Of a stretch of DNA of 64,000 nucleotides, positions 18,790 to 28,702 are shown piece by piece. Made by a program: the position numbers and the translations under genes. How positions within the stretch are numbered: position 1 is the first letter of the stretch; every line of letters starts with the position of its first letter. Origin of the DNA: DATADW01 sp963733905. Lineage in GTDB: Bacteria > Actinomycetota > Acidimicrobiia > Spongiisociales > DATADW01. The stretch is taken from contig CAVTEU010000019.1 in NCBI GenBank assembly GCA_963733905.1, positions 62,001 to 126,000 of the forward strand. The letters are read 5' to 3'. Under the pieces are notes generated by a model that was not told the DNA's origin, did no database searches, and saw only the letters and a list, made by a program, of their open reading frames with translations.

Positions 18790-19471
18790 ATGACCACCGT
18801 CCTGGTCGTAGACGACGAACTCAAGATCACCAGGCTGGTGCGCGACTACCTCGAGCAGGCCGGCATCGCTGTGCTCACCGCATCGGACGGCCCAGGGGCG
18901 CTGGCGGCGGTTCGGGCGGCCAAACCCGACCTCGTCATCCTCGACCTGGGGCTCCCCGGGATGAGCGGGCTCGATGTGACAACCCACCTTCGCCGCTCGA
19001 GCTCGATCCCGATCATCGTGCTCACCGCCAGAAGCGAAGAGACCGACCGGGTGGTTGGGCTCGAGCTGGGCGCCGACGACTACGTCGTCAAGCCGTTCAG
19101 CCCCAAGGAGCTGGTGGCGAGGGTGCGCGCCGTTCTCCGCAGGGTCGGTGCAGCACACCCCGGGGCAGAGGTGATCACGAGCAGGCGACGTGACGATCGA
19201 CCTTCCCCGGATGCGGGTCACGGTCGGCGAGCGGACGGTTGACCTGACGGCCACCGAGTTCGACCTGTTGGCCACGATGGTGCGCCGGCCGGGGCAGGTC
19301 TTCACCCGCTCGCAGCTGCTCGACGCGGTCCATGGTGTTGCCTTCGATTCGTACGAGCGGGCGATCGACGCCCACATCAAGAACATCCGGCGGAAGTTGG
19401 AGCCCGACCCGCGCCAGCCCCGCTACATCCAGACCGTCTACGGCGTGGGCTACCGGTTCACCGATGCCTGA
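18790..19471 (+). CDS. OmpR/PhoB-family response regulator (frameshifted)
   Basis: The receiver domain has the acidic pair VVDDE, phospho-acceptor VILDLGLPG (about residue 52), Thr of VLTARS and Lys of VKPFSPKE. The C-terminal winged helix reads TATEFDLLATMVRRPGQVF to the terminal QTVYGVGYRF. An extra base near 19177 separates receiver and DNA-binding domains; repair gives HPGAEVIRAGDVTID. The ATG of the kinase overlaps its last 8 bases (ATGCCTGA), so the pair is one operon. Confidence 0.85.
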
Positions 19472-20554
19472 CCGTCACCACAGGGCGCCGCCGTGGTGGC
19501 CCGAGGGTGAAGGTTGGCCACCGCAGCGCGGCATCGGCCCCGACGCTTGGAAGGCATGGCGGCGAAGGACCATCTGGATCGCCCTCATCGGCTTTGGGGC
19601 GCTCGTCCTCGTCTGGGCGGTGGCCGGGTACTTCTTCTTTGGCGGAGAGGGCCGGCCAGGGACGTTGCTTCTTCCCCTGGTTCGTCATCCCGATCACGCT
19701 GCTTGATCCTGTTCGTGGCAGGACGTGGGTTCCGCCGTACCTGGGCGCCCTTGGGAAGCCTCATGGATGCCACCGGGCGATTGGCCGAAGGCGAATACGG
19801 GGCGCGGGTGGAGCCGGCCGGACCGCCACAGTTGCGCGAGGTGATGGGTGCTTTCAATCGGATGGCGGGCCGGATCGAAGCTGCGGACGAACAGCGCCGG
19901 AGGCTCCTCGCCGACCTCAGCCACGAGTTGCGGACCCCGCTCACCGTCATCCAGGGAAGCGTCGAGGCGATGCTCGATGGGGTCCACCCCGCGGACGAGG
20001 AGCACCTCTCCCGGCTGCTCGAGGAGACCCGTGTCCTGAGCAGACTGCTCGACGACCTGCGGACGGTCACGCTGGCCGAGGCGGGTCGATTGTCGCTCCA
20101 ACTCGAAAGCACCGATCTCGGCGCCGCTCGTCGACGACGCCGTGTCCTCGCTCCTCACCCAGGCCGACGACGCCGGTGTGTCGGTGAAGGTCGACGTGGC
20201 GCCAGACCTCCCCGAGTTGGAGGTCGACCCGGTACGCATCAGGGAAGTGGTGACCAACCTGGTGATCAACGCCCTACGCCACACCCCACCAACCGGGCAT
20301 ATCCAGGTTGACGTGGTGGCCGACCCAGCCGGGGTTCGGGTATCGGTGGCCGACGATGGTGCCGGGATACCAACCAGATGTCCTGCCCCATGTGTTCGAC
20401 CGCTTCGTCAAGTCGGCCGACTCGACCGGGACGGGGCTCGGGTTGACCATCGCCCGCGACCTGGTGGAAGCGCATGGCGGCTCGATCGCCGCCCTGTCTC
20501 CGCGCGGAGGGCGGCACGACGGTGAGCTTCTCGCTGCCGGTCGTTGCGCGCTGA
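19464..20554 (+). CDS. sensor histidine kinase (frameshifted)
   Basis: Partner of the preceding regulator. One or two membrane helices (IWIALIGFGALVLVWAVAGY and a second interrupted by an indel) are followed by a HAMP segment (PLGSLMDATGRLAEGEYGAR). The HisKA box has the phospho-acceptor in DLSHELRTPLTVIQGSVEAM. The N-box is REVVTNLVINALRHTP, and the G boxes are DDGAGIP and GTGLGLTIARDLVEAHGG. Indels near 19650, 20125, 20370 and 20515 split it into four frames. All catalytic motifs are present when joined, so it is probably functional. Confidence 0.8.
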
Positions 20555-20658
20555 GTCAAGAGACCGGCTCCCAGAGCCGATATCAAGGGGGGACCCAGGG
20601 GCAAAGACCGGTTGCTGGCTATCGTGGCCGCACCGGTCGATCGACGAAAGGGCGGTTG

Positions 20659-22245
20659 GTGGAGTCCAGAACAGCGGTCGTGCTCGACGGTTCGAGCCTC
20701 ACCGTCGAGGAGATCGTCTCAATAGGGCGCGGTGAACGGGCAGTCACGCTCGATCCGACCGCCGTCGAACGGTGCATCGCCAGCCGCAGCTTCCTCGAGG
20801 AGGAGGTCGCCGCCGGCAAAGTGATCTACGGCGTCAACACCTCGTTTGGCCCGATGTGCAACAAGATCATCAGCGATGAGGAGATCGAGGCGCTCCAGGT
20901 CAACCTCATCCGGAGCCATGCCGCCGGGCTGGGCGACCCGCTCGATCCGGCGATCGCAACAGCAGTCACCGCCGTCCGGCTCAATACCCTGGTCAAGGGG
21001 TACAGCGGCGTCCGCCTCGAGTTGCTCGACTTCCTCGCAGAGATGATCAACCGGGGCATCGCCCCCTACATCCCGGAGAACGGCAGCGTCGGCGCCAGCG
21101 GCGACCTGACCCATCTCGCCCACCTGGCTCTCGGAGTGATCGGCGAGGGTCAACTCTTCTACAAGGGACGGCTCGGCCGGGCCCAGGAGGTGCTCGCCGA
21201 GGAGGGCCTCACCCCGGTGCGCCTCGCCTTCAAGGAGGGCCTGGCGATGATGAACGGGACCGCCGCCGCCACCGCCATCGCCGCTTTCGCAGTCCACGAC
21301 GCCCGCCGCCTGCTCAATCTGGCGTGTGTCACCGGGGCCTTTGGGATAGAGGTGTTCGCCGGTCTCGACGACGCATTCGACGAGGACCTGCACCGGGTCA
21401 AGCCGCACCGCGGGCAGCAGCAGATAGCCGACACCATCCGCCTGCTGTGCCGCGATTCGAGCAACGTGACCAGCCGCGAGGGGATCCACTCGCTGATCCG
21501 GCAGGAGGAGACCACAGGCCCTGTCTTCGAGACGAGCCTCACCGTCCAGGACGTCTACTCGATCAGGTGCACGCCCCAGATCCTGGCGCCGGTCGTCGAG
21601 GCCATCGACGAGGCGAAGCGGGTGCTCGAGGTTGAGGCGAACTCGACCAACGACAACCCCCTGGTTTTCCCCGAGCAGCGCAAGGTGGTGCATGGTGGGA
21701 ACTTCCACGGCCAGAGCGTCGGGTTCGTATCCGACATGCTGGCGGTGGCCATTTCGACGCTGTGCAACCTCTCGGAGCGGCGCATCGCCAAGTACCTCGA
21801 TGTGAAGCTCAACCAGGGTCTGCCGGAATTTCTCATCGCGGGCACGGTCGGGCTCACCATGGGTTTCATGGGCTCGCAGTACCTGGCGACGTCCACCACA
21901 GCCGAGAACCGCCAACTGGCCAACCCGGTGAGCACGCAGACCATCTCGACCAATGCCGCCAACCAGGACGTGGTCCCCATGTCCCCGGTGGCGGCGCGCA
22001 AGGCGCTGCGCGCCGTGGAGAACGCAAAGCACATCCTCACACTCGAAGTCCTCGTCGCCATGCAAGCGCTCACCTTCAGGGGCGCTAGTGGCCTCGGCAC
22101 CGGCACCAGCCGCGTCCACGCCGTGCTCGGCGAGCATTTCGAGCAGTACGACAACAACCGCGTCCTCCACGACGACCTCGTCCGCTTCCGCAGCCTCTTG
22201 TTTTCCTCCAGCCTCCTCGATGACCTCAGCGGGTATCTGAACTGA
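20659..22245 (+). CDS. aromatic amino acid/histidine ammonia-lyase (MIO family)
   Basis: An intact 528-residue member of the HAL/PAL/TAL family. NGSVGASGDLTHLAHLALG contains the Ala-Ser-Gly triad that cyclises to the MIO electrophile, and RSHAAGLG and KGYSGVR are conserved. The C-terminal segment reads STNAANQDVVPMSPVAARK rather than the EDHVSMG expected for histidine ammonia-lyase, and no hut genes are near. A phenylalanine/tyrosine lyase or aminomutase role is therefore equally possible. GTG 20659 is used because upstream in-frame sequence belongs to the kinase gene. Confidence 0.85.
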   Translation: MESRTAVVLDGSSLTVEEIVSIGRGERAVTLDPTAVERCIASRSFLEEEVAAGKVIYGVNTSFGPMCNKIISDEEIEALQVNLIRSHAAGLGDPLDPAIATAVTAVRLNTLVKGYSGVRLELLDFLAEMINRGIAPYIPENGSVGASGDLTHLAHLALGVIGEGQLFYKGRLGRAQEVLAEEGLTPVRLAFKEGLAMMNGTAAATAIAAFAVHDARRLLNLACVTGAFGIEVFAGLDDAFDEDLHRVKPHRGQQQIADTIRLLCRDSSNVTSREGIHSLIRQEETTGPVFETSLTVQDVYSIRCTPQILAPVVEAIDEAKRVLEVEANSTNDNPLVFPEQRKVVHGGNFHGQSVGFVSDMLAVAISTLCNLSERRIAKYLDVKLNQGLPEFLIAGTVGLTMGFMGSQYLATSTTAENRQLANPVSTQTISTNAANQDVVPMSPVAARKALRAVENAKHILTLEVLVAMQALTFRGASGLGTGTSRVHAVLGEHFEQYDNNRVLHDDLVRFRSLLFSSSLLDDLSGYLN

Positions 22246-22492
22246 GAGAGACGGCGGACGGCAGACGGACGGTAAATCAGAATCCGTCCCCCTCCGCTCG
22301 CTTCGCTCTGGGTTTGGCTCCCCTTCCCGGTGGGAGGGGGTTGGGGGGAGGGTGATCTGCCGCCGCTCGTCCCGAGTCACCCCTTCCGCTCGCTCCGCTC
22401 TGCCCTCTCCCCTCACCTGGGGAGGCCACCCTCCTACCCTGTCTTCCGTCATCCGACAGGCCATTAGGTCGTCGCGTTAGGGTGAATTCGCC
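22246..22492. repeat. intergenic heptamers plus GC-rich palindromic element
   Basis: Degenerate ACGGCGG/CAGACGG units (about 22250-22273) are followed by a GC-rich stretch to about 22440. That stretch contains CCTCCGCTCGCTTCGC (22291-22306), a G-run GGTTGGGGGGAGGGTGAT (22339-22356) and several imperfect palindromes. The same sequence words recur at 62831-63017. No ORF with credible codon use is seen here. Confidence 0.7.
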
Positions 22493-23010
22493 ATGGAAAC
22501 CTGGGACGCGATCACCTCGCGGCGCAACGTTCGTCAGTTCTCATCACAGCCGATCTCGCCCGACGATCTCGACCGGATCCTCGAGGCGGCACGGCGCACA
22601 CCGTCGGCGGGCAACAAGCAGCCATGGGACTTCATCGTGGTCACCGACCCCGACGTGCTGGCCGAGCTCCCGCAGGCTCTGGCAAGGCGCGGGGCACATG
22701 TCACGCGGTCAGGCGGCGATCATGCTGGTGGCCCCGGAGGTCGATGACACACGCACCCGTGAGCTGATCCAATACGACTTCGGTCAGGCGACGATGTCGA
22801 TCATGCTGGCGGCTGCCGACCTGGGGATCGGGACCGGGCACTCCTCGGTCGAGGATCAGGACCTGGCTAGGCAGTTGCTCGGTGTTCCTGAGGACCGCTT
22901 CGTCGCCTGGATGATGGCTCTGGGCTACCCCGAGGACCGCCCGCTTACCCCAATCGTCAAGCCCGATCAGGCGACCCTTCGACGAAGTCGTCCACCGCGA
23001 GCGTTGGTGA
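22493..23010 (+). CDS. nitroreductase family protein (frameshifted)
   Basis: About 172 residues. The FMN-binding Arg/Ser-rich N-terminus (SRRNVRQFSSQPIS) and AARRTPSAGNKQPWDFIVV are typical, as are LAAADLGIGTGHSSV and ALGYPEDRPLTP near the end. Two indels, near 22690 and 22970, interrupt it. In the repaired frame it ends with RRPFDEVVHRERW at 23010, the usual family terminus. Probably a flavin-dependent NAD(P)H oxidoreductase of unknown substrate. Confidence 0.8.
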
Positions 23011-23053
23011 GCACATAGCTCTTCGGATCGACACGGGGCGTAGCATTCCGGTG

Positions 23054-26000
23054 ATGGACGAGTTGCGGATCCACCTTCTGGGTGGGTTCCTCCTCGAATG
23101 GGGCGACCATCCGGTACCGCCGATCCCATCCCGGATGGGCAGGTCACTGCTCGCCTATCTGGTGATCAACCGCAACCGGCCCCAGATGCGCGACTACCTC
23201 GGTGGGATGTTCTGGCCCGACCTGCCCGAAGGGCGTGCCCGGCGACGGCTCAGCCACACCTTGTGGCAGGTGCAGGACGCCCTTTCAGAGGTGTGCGACC
23301 CGCAGCGGTTCTTGACGGTGACACCCGATGATCTCGCCTTCACACCCAGTGCCCCCTATTGGCTCGATGCCGAGGAGTTCGAGCGCACCCTCGAGGAGGT
23401 TGGCAGACCCGACCCGGCGCGGGCCCCGGCTGCCGACCTGGAGCGGCTCCGCCACTGCGTGGAGTTGTACCGCGGCGATCTGCTGCCCGGCTTCTACGAG
23501 GAGTGGGTCATCCATCGAACAGGAGCGCTACCAGCAGCTCTTCCTCAGCGCCCTCGAGCAACTCGTTTCACTGGAGAAGGCCCACGGCAACCACGAGGAG
23601 GCACTCACATACGCCCGCCGGCTGACCCACCACGATCCGCTGCGGGAGGCATCGCACCAGGAGGTGATGAGGCTCTGCTTCCTGCTCGGCAGGGTGAACG
23701 AGGCGATGGCCCAGTACCAGCGTTGTGCCTCGGTGCTCGCCGAGGAACTGGGGACCGAGCCCTCCCCCGACACCACGGCGCTCCACGACAAGATCGCCCG
23801 CTACCGCCAGATCGGGCTCCGCCCGCTCGAGTCGGAGCCACCTCCTCCCCTCTTCCAGCCGGGAGGCAAGGCGCCGTTCGTGGGGAGGGCCGAGGAACGG
23901 GCCATCCTCGTCGACGCCCTGGAGGGTGCGTCTGGCGTCGCGCGGCGGTGTGGTGGTGGTCGAAGGAGAGGCCGGAATCGGCAAGACGCGCCTCGTCCGC
24001 GAGATCACCGAGGATGCCCGATGGCGGGGGTTCGACGTCCTGTGGGGCGCCTGCAACCAACTGGGCGCCCTCCGCCCCTACGAGTCGCTCACCGCGGCGC
24101 TCGCTGGAGGGCTGACCGTCCTCCGCACCGAACAGCTCTCCCAGCAGGTCGACGGCATCTGGCTGCGTGAAGCGGCCCAGCTCATCCCGTCGCTCGAGCA
24201 GTGGGCTTCGACACTGCCGCCCTCGAGCTCGCTGTGGGGCAAGGAGGCCCAGGAGCGCAAGCAGGAGGCCCTGGTCCAACTGGTGCTGGCCATCGGCCGC
24301 CTCGCCCCTCACATCGTCGTCATCGACGACCTGCAGTGGGCCGACAAGGACACCTTGCGGGCCTTGACCCTGCTTGGCCGACCGTGTCTCGACGAGCCAG
24401 GTGCTGCTGTGCGTGACCTACCGGCATGACGAGGCGCGGCAACGCCCCGACGTATGGGACGCCATCCGTGAGCTCGACCGCAAGGCGGGGCGGGGGCGGG
24501 TCTTGCTCGGACCCCTGTCGGTATTCGACACCGCCGAGTTGGTCGGGCGGGGATTCGGGGCTGACTCGGGTGCCCAACCGTTTCGTCACCCGGCTCCACC
24601 GGGAGACAAGCGGAACGCCCCTCTTCGTCTTGGAGACTCTTCGCGCCCTCCACGAGGAAGGACACTCGCTGGCCGAGTTGGAGACATCACAGCTTCCGCT
24701 TCCCGCCAGCATCTACCACCTGGTTGCCGACAGGGTGGCTGCGCTCGGAGGAGATGTCCGGTCGGTGTTGGAGACCGTCGCCGTCCACTCCACCGAAGTG
24801 GACCTGCAGGCGCTGCTGGCAGTGGCCGAGGGCTCGCGCCCCGCCCTCCTGGCGGCGGTCGACGAAGCGGAGCGCACCGGTCTGCTGGTCGGCGGTCGGG
24901 ACGGTTACGAGTTCCATCACGACGCGGTCCGGCGGGTCGTCTACGGAGAGATACCGGCGGAGCGGCGTCGTTCCCTCCACGTCAGAGTGGCCGAGGTGCT
25001 CGAGCAGCAGCACCCAGACCGATGTGAGGAACTGGCTCACCACTACTCCGAGGGAGGTGTCAGCGACAAGGCGGCCGCGGCGACGTGGGAGGCGGCGCGG
25101 CGCGCCGAGAGGTTGTTCGGTTACGAGACAGCGGCCCGCCACTACGCCGCCGCCGTGGGTTTGGCCGAGAGCGCCGGTCTTCCTGGCGGACAAGCGGTTC
25201 GAGCTGCTCGGCGCCTATGAGGCGACCCTCGGCGTGCTGGGCCGTCGTCACGAGCAGGACGAGGTGCTCGCCGACATGGCGGTGCTGGCCGGGGACCGGC
25301 CGACCGCTTGGGCGAGGTGGAGCGGCGGCGCGCCTGGCTCCTCGCCAGCACGGACCGGTTCACCGAAGCAGAGCAGGCGGCCCGGCGCTCGCTGGAGCTT
25401 GCAGGCACCGGCACCGAGGCCGAAGGTGGCGCCCTCGCCGCGCTGGGCGCAGTGCTCAGCTGGTCGGGGAAGGTCCGCCAGGCCATCCCCCATCTCCGAG
25501 CCGCCCTCGAGGTCTACAAGGGCAATGCGAGCAAGGAACCCGAAGCCCGCCTGGCCCTGGGAACCGCCCTCAGCTACGGGGAGTACGACGAGGCCGTCGA
25601 TCAGCTCGAGGTCGCTCTCCACCTGTGTATCGAGGCCAACGATCAGCGCGGTCAAGCGGAAACACTCGGAGTTCTCGCCTCGATCCACATGGAACGAGGC
25701 GACGCCTCGGCGGCGGAACGGTCGTACCGCCATGCGCTCTCGCTCTGCCAGGAGATGGGTTATCGATACGGCGAGGGGGTCAACCTGGTGAACCTCGCCA
25801 ACCACCACTACGTCTCCGGGCGCACCGGGGAGGCGGTGGCAAGTTACGAGCAGGCGCTCGATGTCTTCCGCGCCATCGGCAACGCGCGCGGCGAGGCGAT
25901 GGTCCGGGCAAACGCCGCCTCGGTGTACCACCAACTGCTCGGCGACGATGACCGAGCCGCCGACTGGGCCGGCGCCGCCCTGGTCTTCTTCGAGGAGATC

Positions 26001-26951
26001 GGTGACGAGCGGGGCCAGGCGCAGTGTCTCGAGGTCATTGGGCGGGATCGCCCGTCGCCGAGGCAAGCTCGTACGGGCTCGGAGGCTGCTCGAGTCGGGG
26101 ATGCAGAAGGCGGAGGTGAGCGGACGCCGCTGGCTCGAGGTCCAGCTACTGCGGGCTCTTGCGTTGCTCGACCTCGACGTTGGTGACTACCAGTTCGGCC
26201 CTGGAGAGAATCGAGGACGCCGAGAACACCTGCCGTCAGCTGGGCCTTCGGGACGTCGAGGTGGGTTTGATGGCCAGTACGCGGAAGGGCCCTCGCCGCC
26301 AAGGGAGATTTGGATTCTGCATTGGAAGCGACGTCGGCGGCGATGCAGGGACTCAGCCCCAGCGTCGAGCAGGGGTATCTCGTCCCATACGCCCATGCGT
26401 CCGTGATGGCGATGGCACGGCCCGACGAACGTCGCCGCGGTTTGATCGACGAGGCCTACCGCGGCCTGATGGAGGTGCTCGAGGGCCTCGACTCGGCTCA
26501 ACTGGAGAGAGCACTCGTCGCGGTACCCGAGCACCGGGCCATCGTCGACGCCTGGGAAGAGACCGCACCCCGCCGGGTGGCATTCGCCATGCCGCGACAC
26601 GATGTACCCGTCGGTAGGACGCTGACCGAGGCCGATCTTGTCGAGGTCACCTGGACGTTGGAGACCGCCCCAGACGAGGTGGTGGGTGGCGACGGTTCAC
26701 GGCGCCGCACCCGGCTCCTCCGGCTGCTGGGTCAGGCCGAGGAGCAGGGCGGACTGCCCACGATCGACCACCTCGCCGCCGCCCTCGCGGTGAGCCCGGC
26801 GACAGTGAAGCGTGATCTTCAGATGCTGCGCGACCGAGGGCTTTCCGGTGCGCACCAGGGGCACTCGTACCGGCTGAGCCGAAGGTCGGCCCATGTCGTC
26901 TCAGAGGAAAGACACCTGAGAGACACCCCTGGGCGACCATATTGCATATAG
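23054..26951 (+). CDS. BTAD/SARP-type regulator with STAND ATPase, TPR array and C-terminal HTH (multiply frameshifted)
   Basis: Joined, about 1,300 residues. The N-terminal winged helix (MDELRIHLLGGF, then SRMGRSLLAYLVINRNRPQ) and BTAD domain (ELYRGDLLPGFYEEW, QYQRCASVLAEELGTEP) are followed by an AAA/STAND ATPase. The latter has P-loop VEGEAGIGKTRL near residue 305 and Walker B IVVIDDLQWAD near 425. TPR helices then run to about residue 1,100. Unusually, a second HTH lies at the extreme C-terminus (AAALAVSPATVKRDLQMLRDRG). At least nine single-base indels interrupt it, for example near 23515, 23935, 24380, 24570 and 25185. The stop TAG overlaps the ribosome binding site of the next, tiny gene. 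Confidence 0.75.
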
Positions 26952-26960
26952 GAGGTGTGG

Positions 26961-27059
26961 ATGACCCGCCGTCGGATAGCCATTTTCGTCACGACGGTCT
27001 TCGCCCTGTTGGCGTCGGCCGCCCCGGCCCTGGCCGGGCTGGACAACATGCGCCCTTGA
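26961..27059 (+). CDS. 32-codon secreted peptide gene
   Basis: ATG 26961 follows an ideal GGAGG (26951-26955) at 5-base spacing, and that GGAGG overlaps the last base of the upstream regulator's TAG. The product begins MTRRRIAIFVTTVFALLASA, a textbook signal sequence, ends the signal with APALA, and would release only GLDNMRP. Neither alternative frame extends it usefully: one stops within 3 codons and another after about 15. It could be a peptide signal, a leader for translational coupling, or the remnant of a truncated secreted protein. Confidence 0.5.
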   Translation: MTRRRIAIFVTTVFALLASAAPALAGLDNMRP

Positions 27060-27357
27060 GGGGGAGGTAGATCGGCAGCAATCACCGGGGCACGGCTGAG
27101 GACTCACTCGAGGGGGCCTTGGCGGGAGCGTTCTCGAGGGGGTGCCGTGCGCCGGCGATATCGACAAAGGAATCCCTAGGGAAGGGAAGCCCGATGGGCG
27201 GCGGTAGTGCCAAGGGGGTCAAGCACCACCGCCGCCGCCTCGGGACCGGAGCCCGGGTAGCTGTCGCGTACGACCGGGCCGTCGCACAACTGTAATCGTT
27301 GCGCGCTGCACATGTCGTCCCGAGCGTGCGACCGGTTTTTCGCGCTCTGATGGGCGT
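27060..27357. other. intergenic region without recognisable gene
   Basis: About 300 bases between the small peptide gene and the likely end of the first VOC gene. It contains a direct repeat CTCGAGGGGG about 32 bases apart (near 27112 and 27144) and a G/C-rich region, but I see no ORF with good codon use, no RBS and no clear terminator. Confidence 0.4.
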
Positions 27358-27868
27358 TCAGCCGACCAGACGGCCGGCTCACTCCGACACCTCCAAGGGT
27401 GTCAGATCCGAAGCGCTCGATCTCGGCGTCGAGGTCGAGGCTGCGGGAAACCGGGGTCGTGTCGGGTTCGAGCAGTTCGGCGGGCACCAGCCAACTGATC
27501 TCGAATTCGATCCCGTCGACGTCACGCCCGTACAGCGCCTTGGTGCTGCCATGGTCGGTGGCTCCGACCAATGCGCCGGCGTTGCTCAGCTTCTCGGCCA
27601 GGTTGGCGAGGTCGCCGAGCGTGTCCACCTCCCAGGCGAGGTGGTAGAGGCCCACCGCGCTCCGCCCGGCAGGCGAATCCCCCGCGGCCTCTCCGATGGT
27701 GAACAATCCGAGGTCGTGATCGTTGGTCGATCCCTCGGCCTGGAGGAACACGCCACCTGGGAAGTCGAAGGGCAGACGCCGGAACCCGAGGACCTCGGTG
27801 TAGAAGTCGGCGCTGCGATCGGCGTCGCGCACGAAGAGCACGGCATGGTTGAGTCGGTTGATGGGCAT
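27176..27868 (-). CDS. VOC (glyoxalase/extradiol dioxygenase) family protein, 3' end uncertain
   Basis: MPINRLNHAVLFVRDADRSA begins a glyoxalase-fold domain, with GLYHLAWEVDTLGDLANL and the metal-ligand region GIEFEISWLVP in the second module. About 170 residues are family-like up to LDLDAEIERFGSDTLGG. The open frame then runs into low-quality sequence to 27176, whereas a one-base shift ends the protein at 27358 after GRLVG. The latter is more likely. It is divergent from the second VOC gene; substrate unknown. Confidence 0.7.
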   Translation of the reverse strand: MPINRLNHAVLFVRDADRSADFYTEVLGFRRLPFDFPGGVFLQAEGSTNDHDLGLFTIGEAAGDSPAGRSAVGLYHLAWEVDTLGDLANLAEKLSNAGALVGATDHGSTKALYGRDVDGIEFEISWLVPAELLEPDTTPVSRSLDLDAEIERFGSDTLGGVGVSRPSGRLNAHQSAKNRSHARDDMCSAQRLQLCDGPVVRDSYPGSGPEAAAVVLDPLGTTAAHRASLP

Positions 27869-27974
27869 TCGGCTCCAATCTCGATTGACCAGCACAACGT
27901 CATGAGCGCCGCCGGGCTTCCCGGTGGAGTCGGCTACCTTGACCCGACTGTCGCTGCACCCAAGGGGAGGATTC

Positions 27975-28367
27975 ATGGACTGGAAGCTCGAACTGGTCAC
28001 CGTGCCGGTTGCAGACGTCGATCGTGCCATCGGGTTCTATACCGATCAGGTGGGTTTCAACCTGGACCACGACCATCAGGTGGACGAGAGGATCCGATTC
28101 GTCCAACTCACGCCGCCCGGATCGGCATGCTCGATTTCCCTCGGGACCGGGCTCTCCGAGGCTCCACCCGGGTCTGTTCCCGGGCTGCAACTGGTCGTAG
28201 ACGACGTGGCGGCGGCGCGCGACCAACTCGCCGGAAAGGGTGTCGAGGTGAGCGAGATCTCCGATTTCCCCTGGGGCCGCTTCGTGTTCTTCACCGACCC
28301 CGACGGAAACCGTTGGTCGGTGCAGCAGCTACCCGAGTGGGCCGGGGAGCAGGTCCCCGAGGGGTGA
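27975..28367 (+). CDS. VOC family protein
   Basis: An intact 130-residue single-module vicinal-oxygen-chelate protein: VTVPVADVDRAIGFYTDQVG, then FFTDPDGNRWSVQQLPE with the metal-ligand Asp/Glu region. GGGGAGG (27964-27970) lies 4 bases before ATG 27975. Such proteins are often bleomycin-resistance- or glyoxalase-like enzymes with unassigned substrates. It converges on rhaM with an 8-base gap. Confidence 0.85.
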   Translation: MDWKLELVTVPVADVDRAIGFYTDQVGFNLDHDHQVDERIRFVQLTPPGSACSISLGTGLSEAPPGSVPGLQLVVDDVAAARDQLAGKGVEVSEISDFPWGRFVFFTDPDGNRWSVQQLPEWAGEQVPEG

Positions 28368-28375
28368 ACTCGAGC

Positions 28376-28690
28376 TCAATCGAGGTGGAACACCTCGGTG
28401 AGCTCCTCCATCACGGTGTCGGCAGGGACATCGTCGAAGTACTCGGCCATCGCCTCCTGCCAGCGGGTGTTGACCTCCTCCGAGGCCATCCCGGCGAGGG
28501 CCTGCTCCAGCGAGACCGGTGTCTCGAAGTAACCGAAGAGGGTGCCGTCGTCGCGGAGGAACAAGCTGTAGTTGTGCCATCCGTGCCGGCTCAGAGCCTC
28601 GAGCATCTCCGGCCAGACCTCTTGGTGCGCGGCGCGGTACTCCTCGATTCGATCCTCCCGGACCCGGAGCACAAAGCCGACACGCTGCAT
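28376..28690 (-). CDS. rhaM: L-rhamnose mutarotase
   Basis: 104 residues, the exact family length. It converts alpha- and beta-L-rhamnopyranose. Signature segments are FVLRVREDRIEEYRAAHQEV (substrate His), HGWHNYSLFLRDDGTLFGYF and the C-terminal EEVFHLD. It is the last gene of the rhamnose operon, 12 bases after the DeoR regulator. Confidence 0.93.
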   Translation of the reverse strand: MQRVGFVLRVREDRIEEYRAAHQEVWPEMLEALSRHGWHNYSLFLRDDGTLFGYFETPVSLEQALAGMASEEVNTRWQEAMAEYFDDVPADTVMEELTEVFHLD

Positions 28691-28702
28691 TGCGGTCCTC
28701 CT

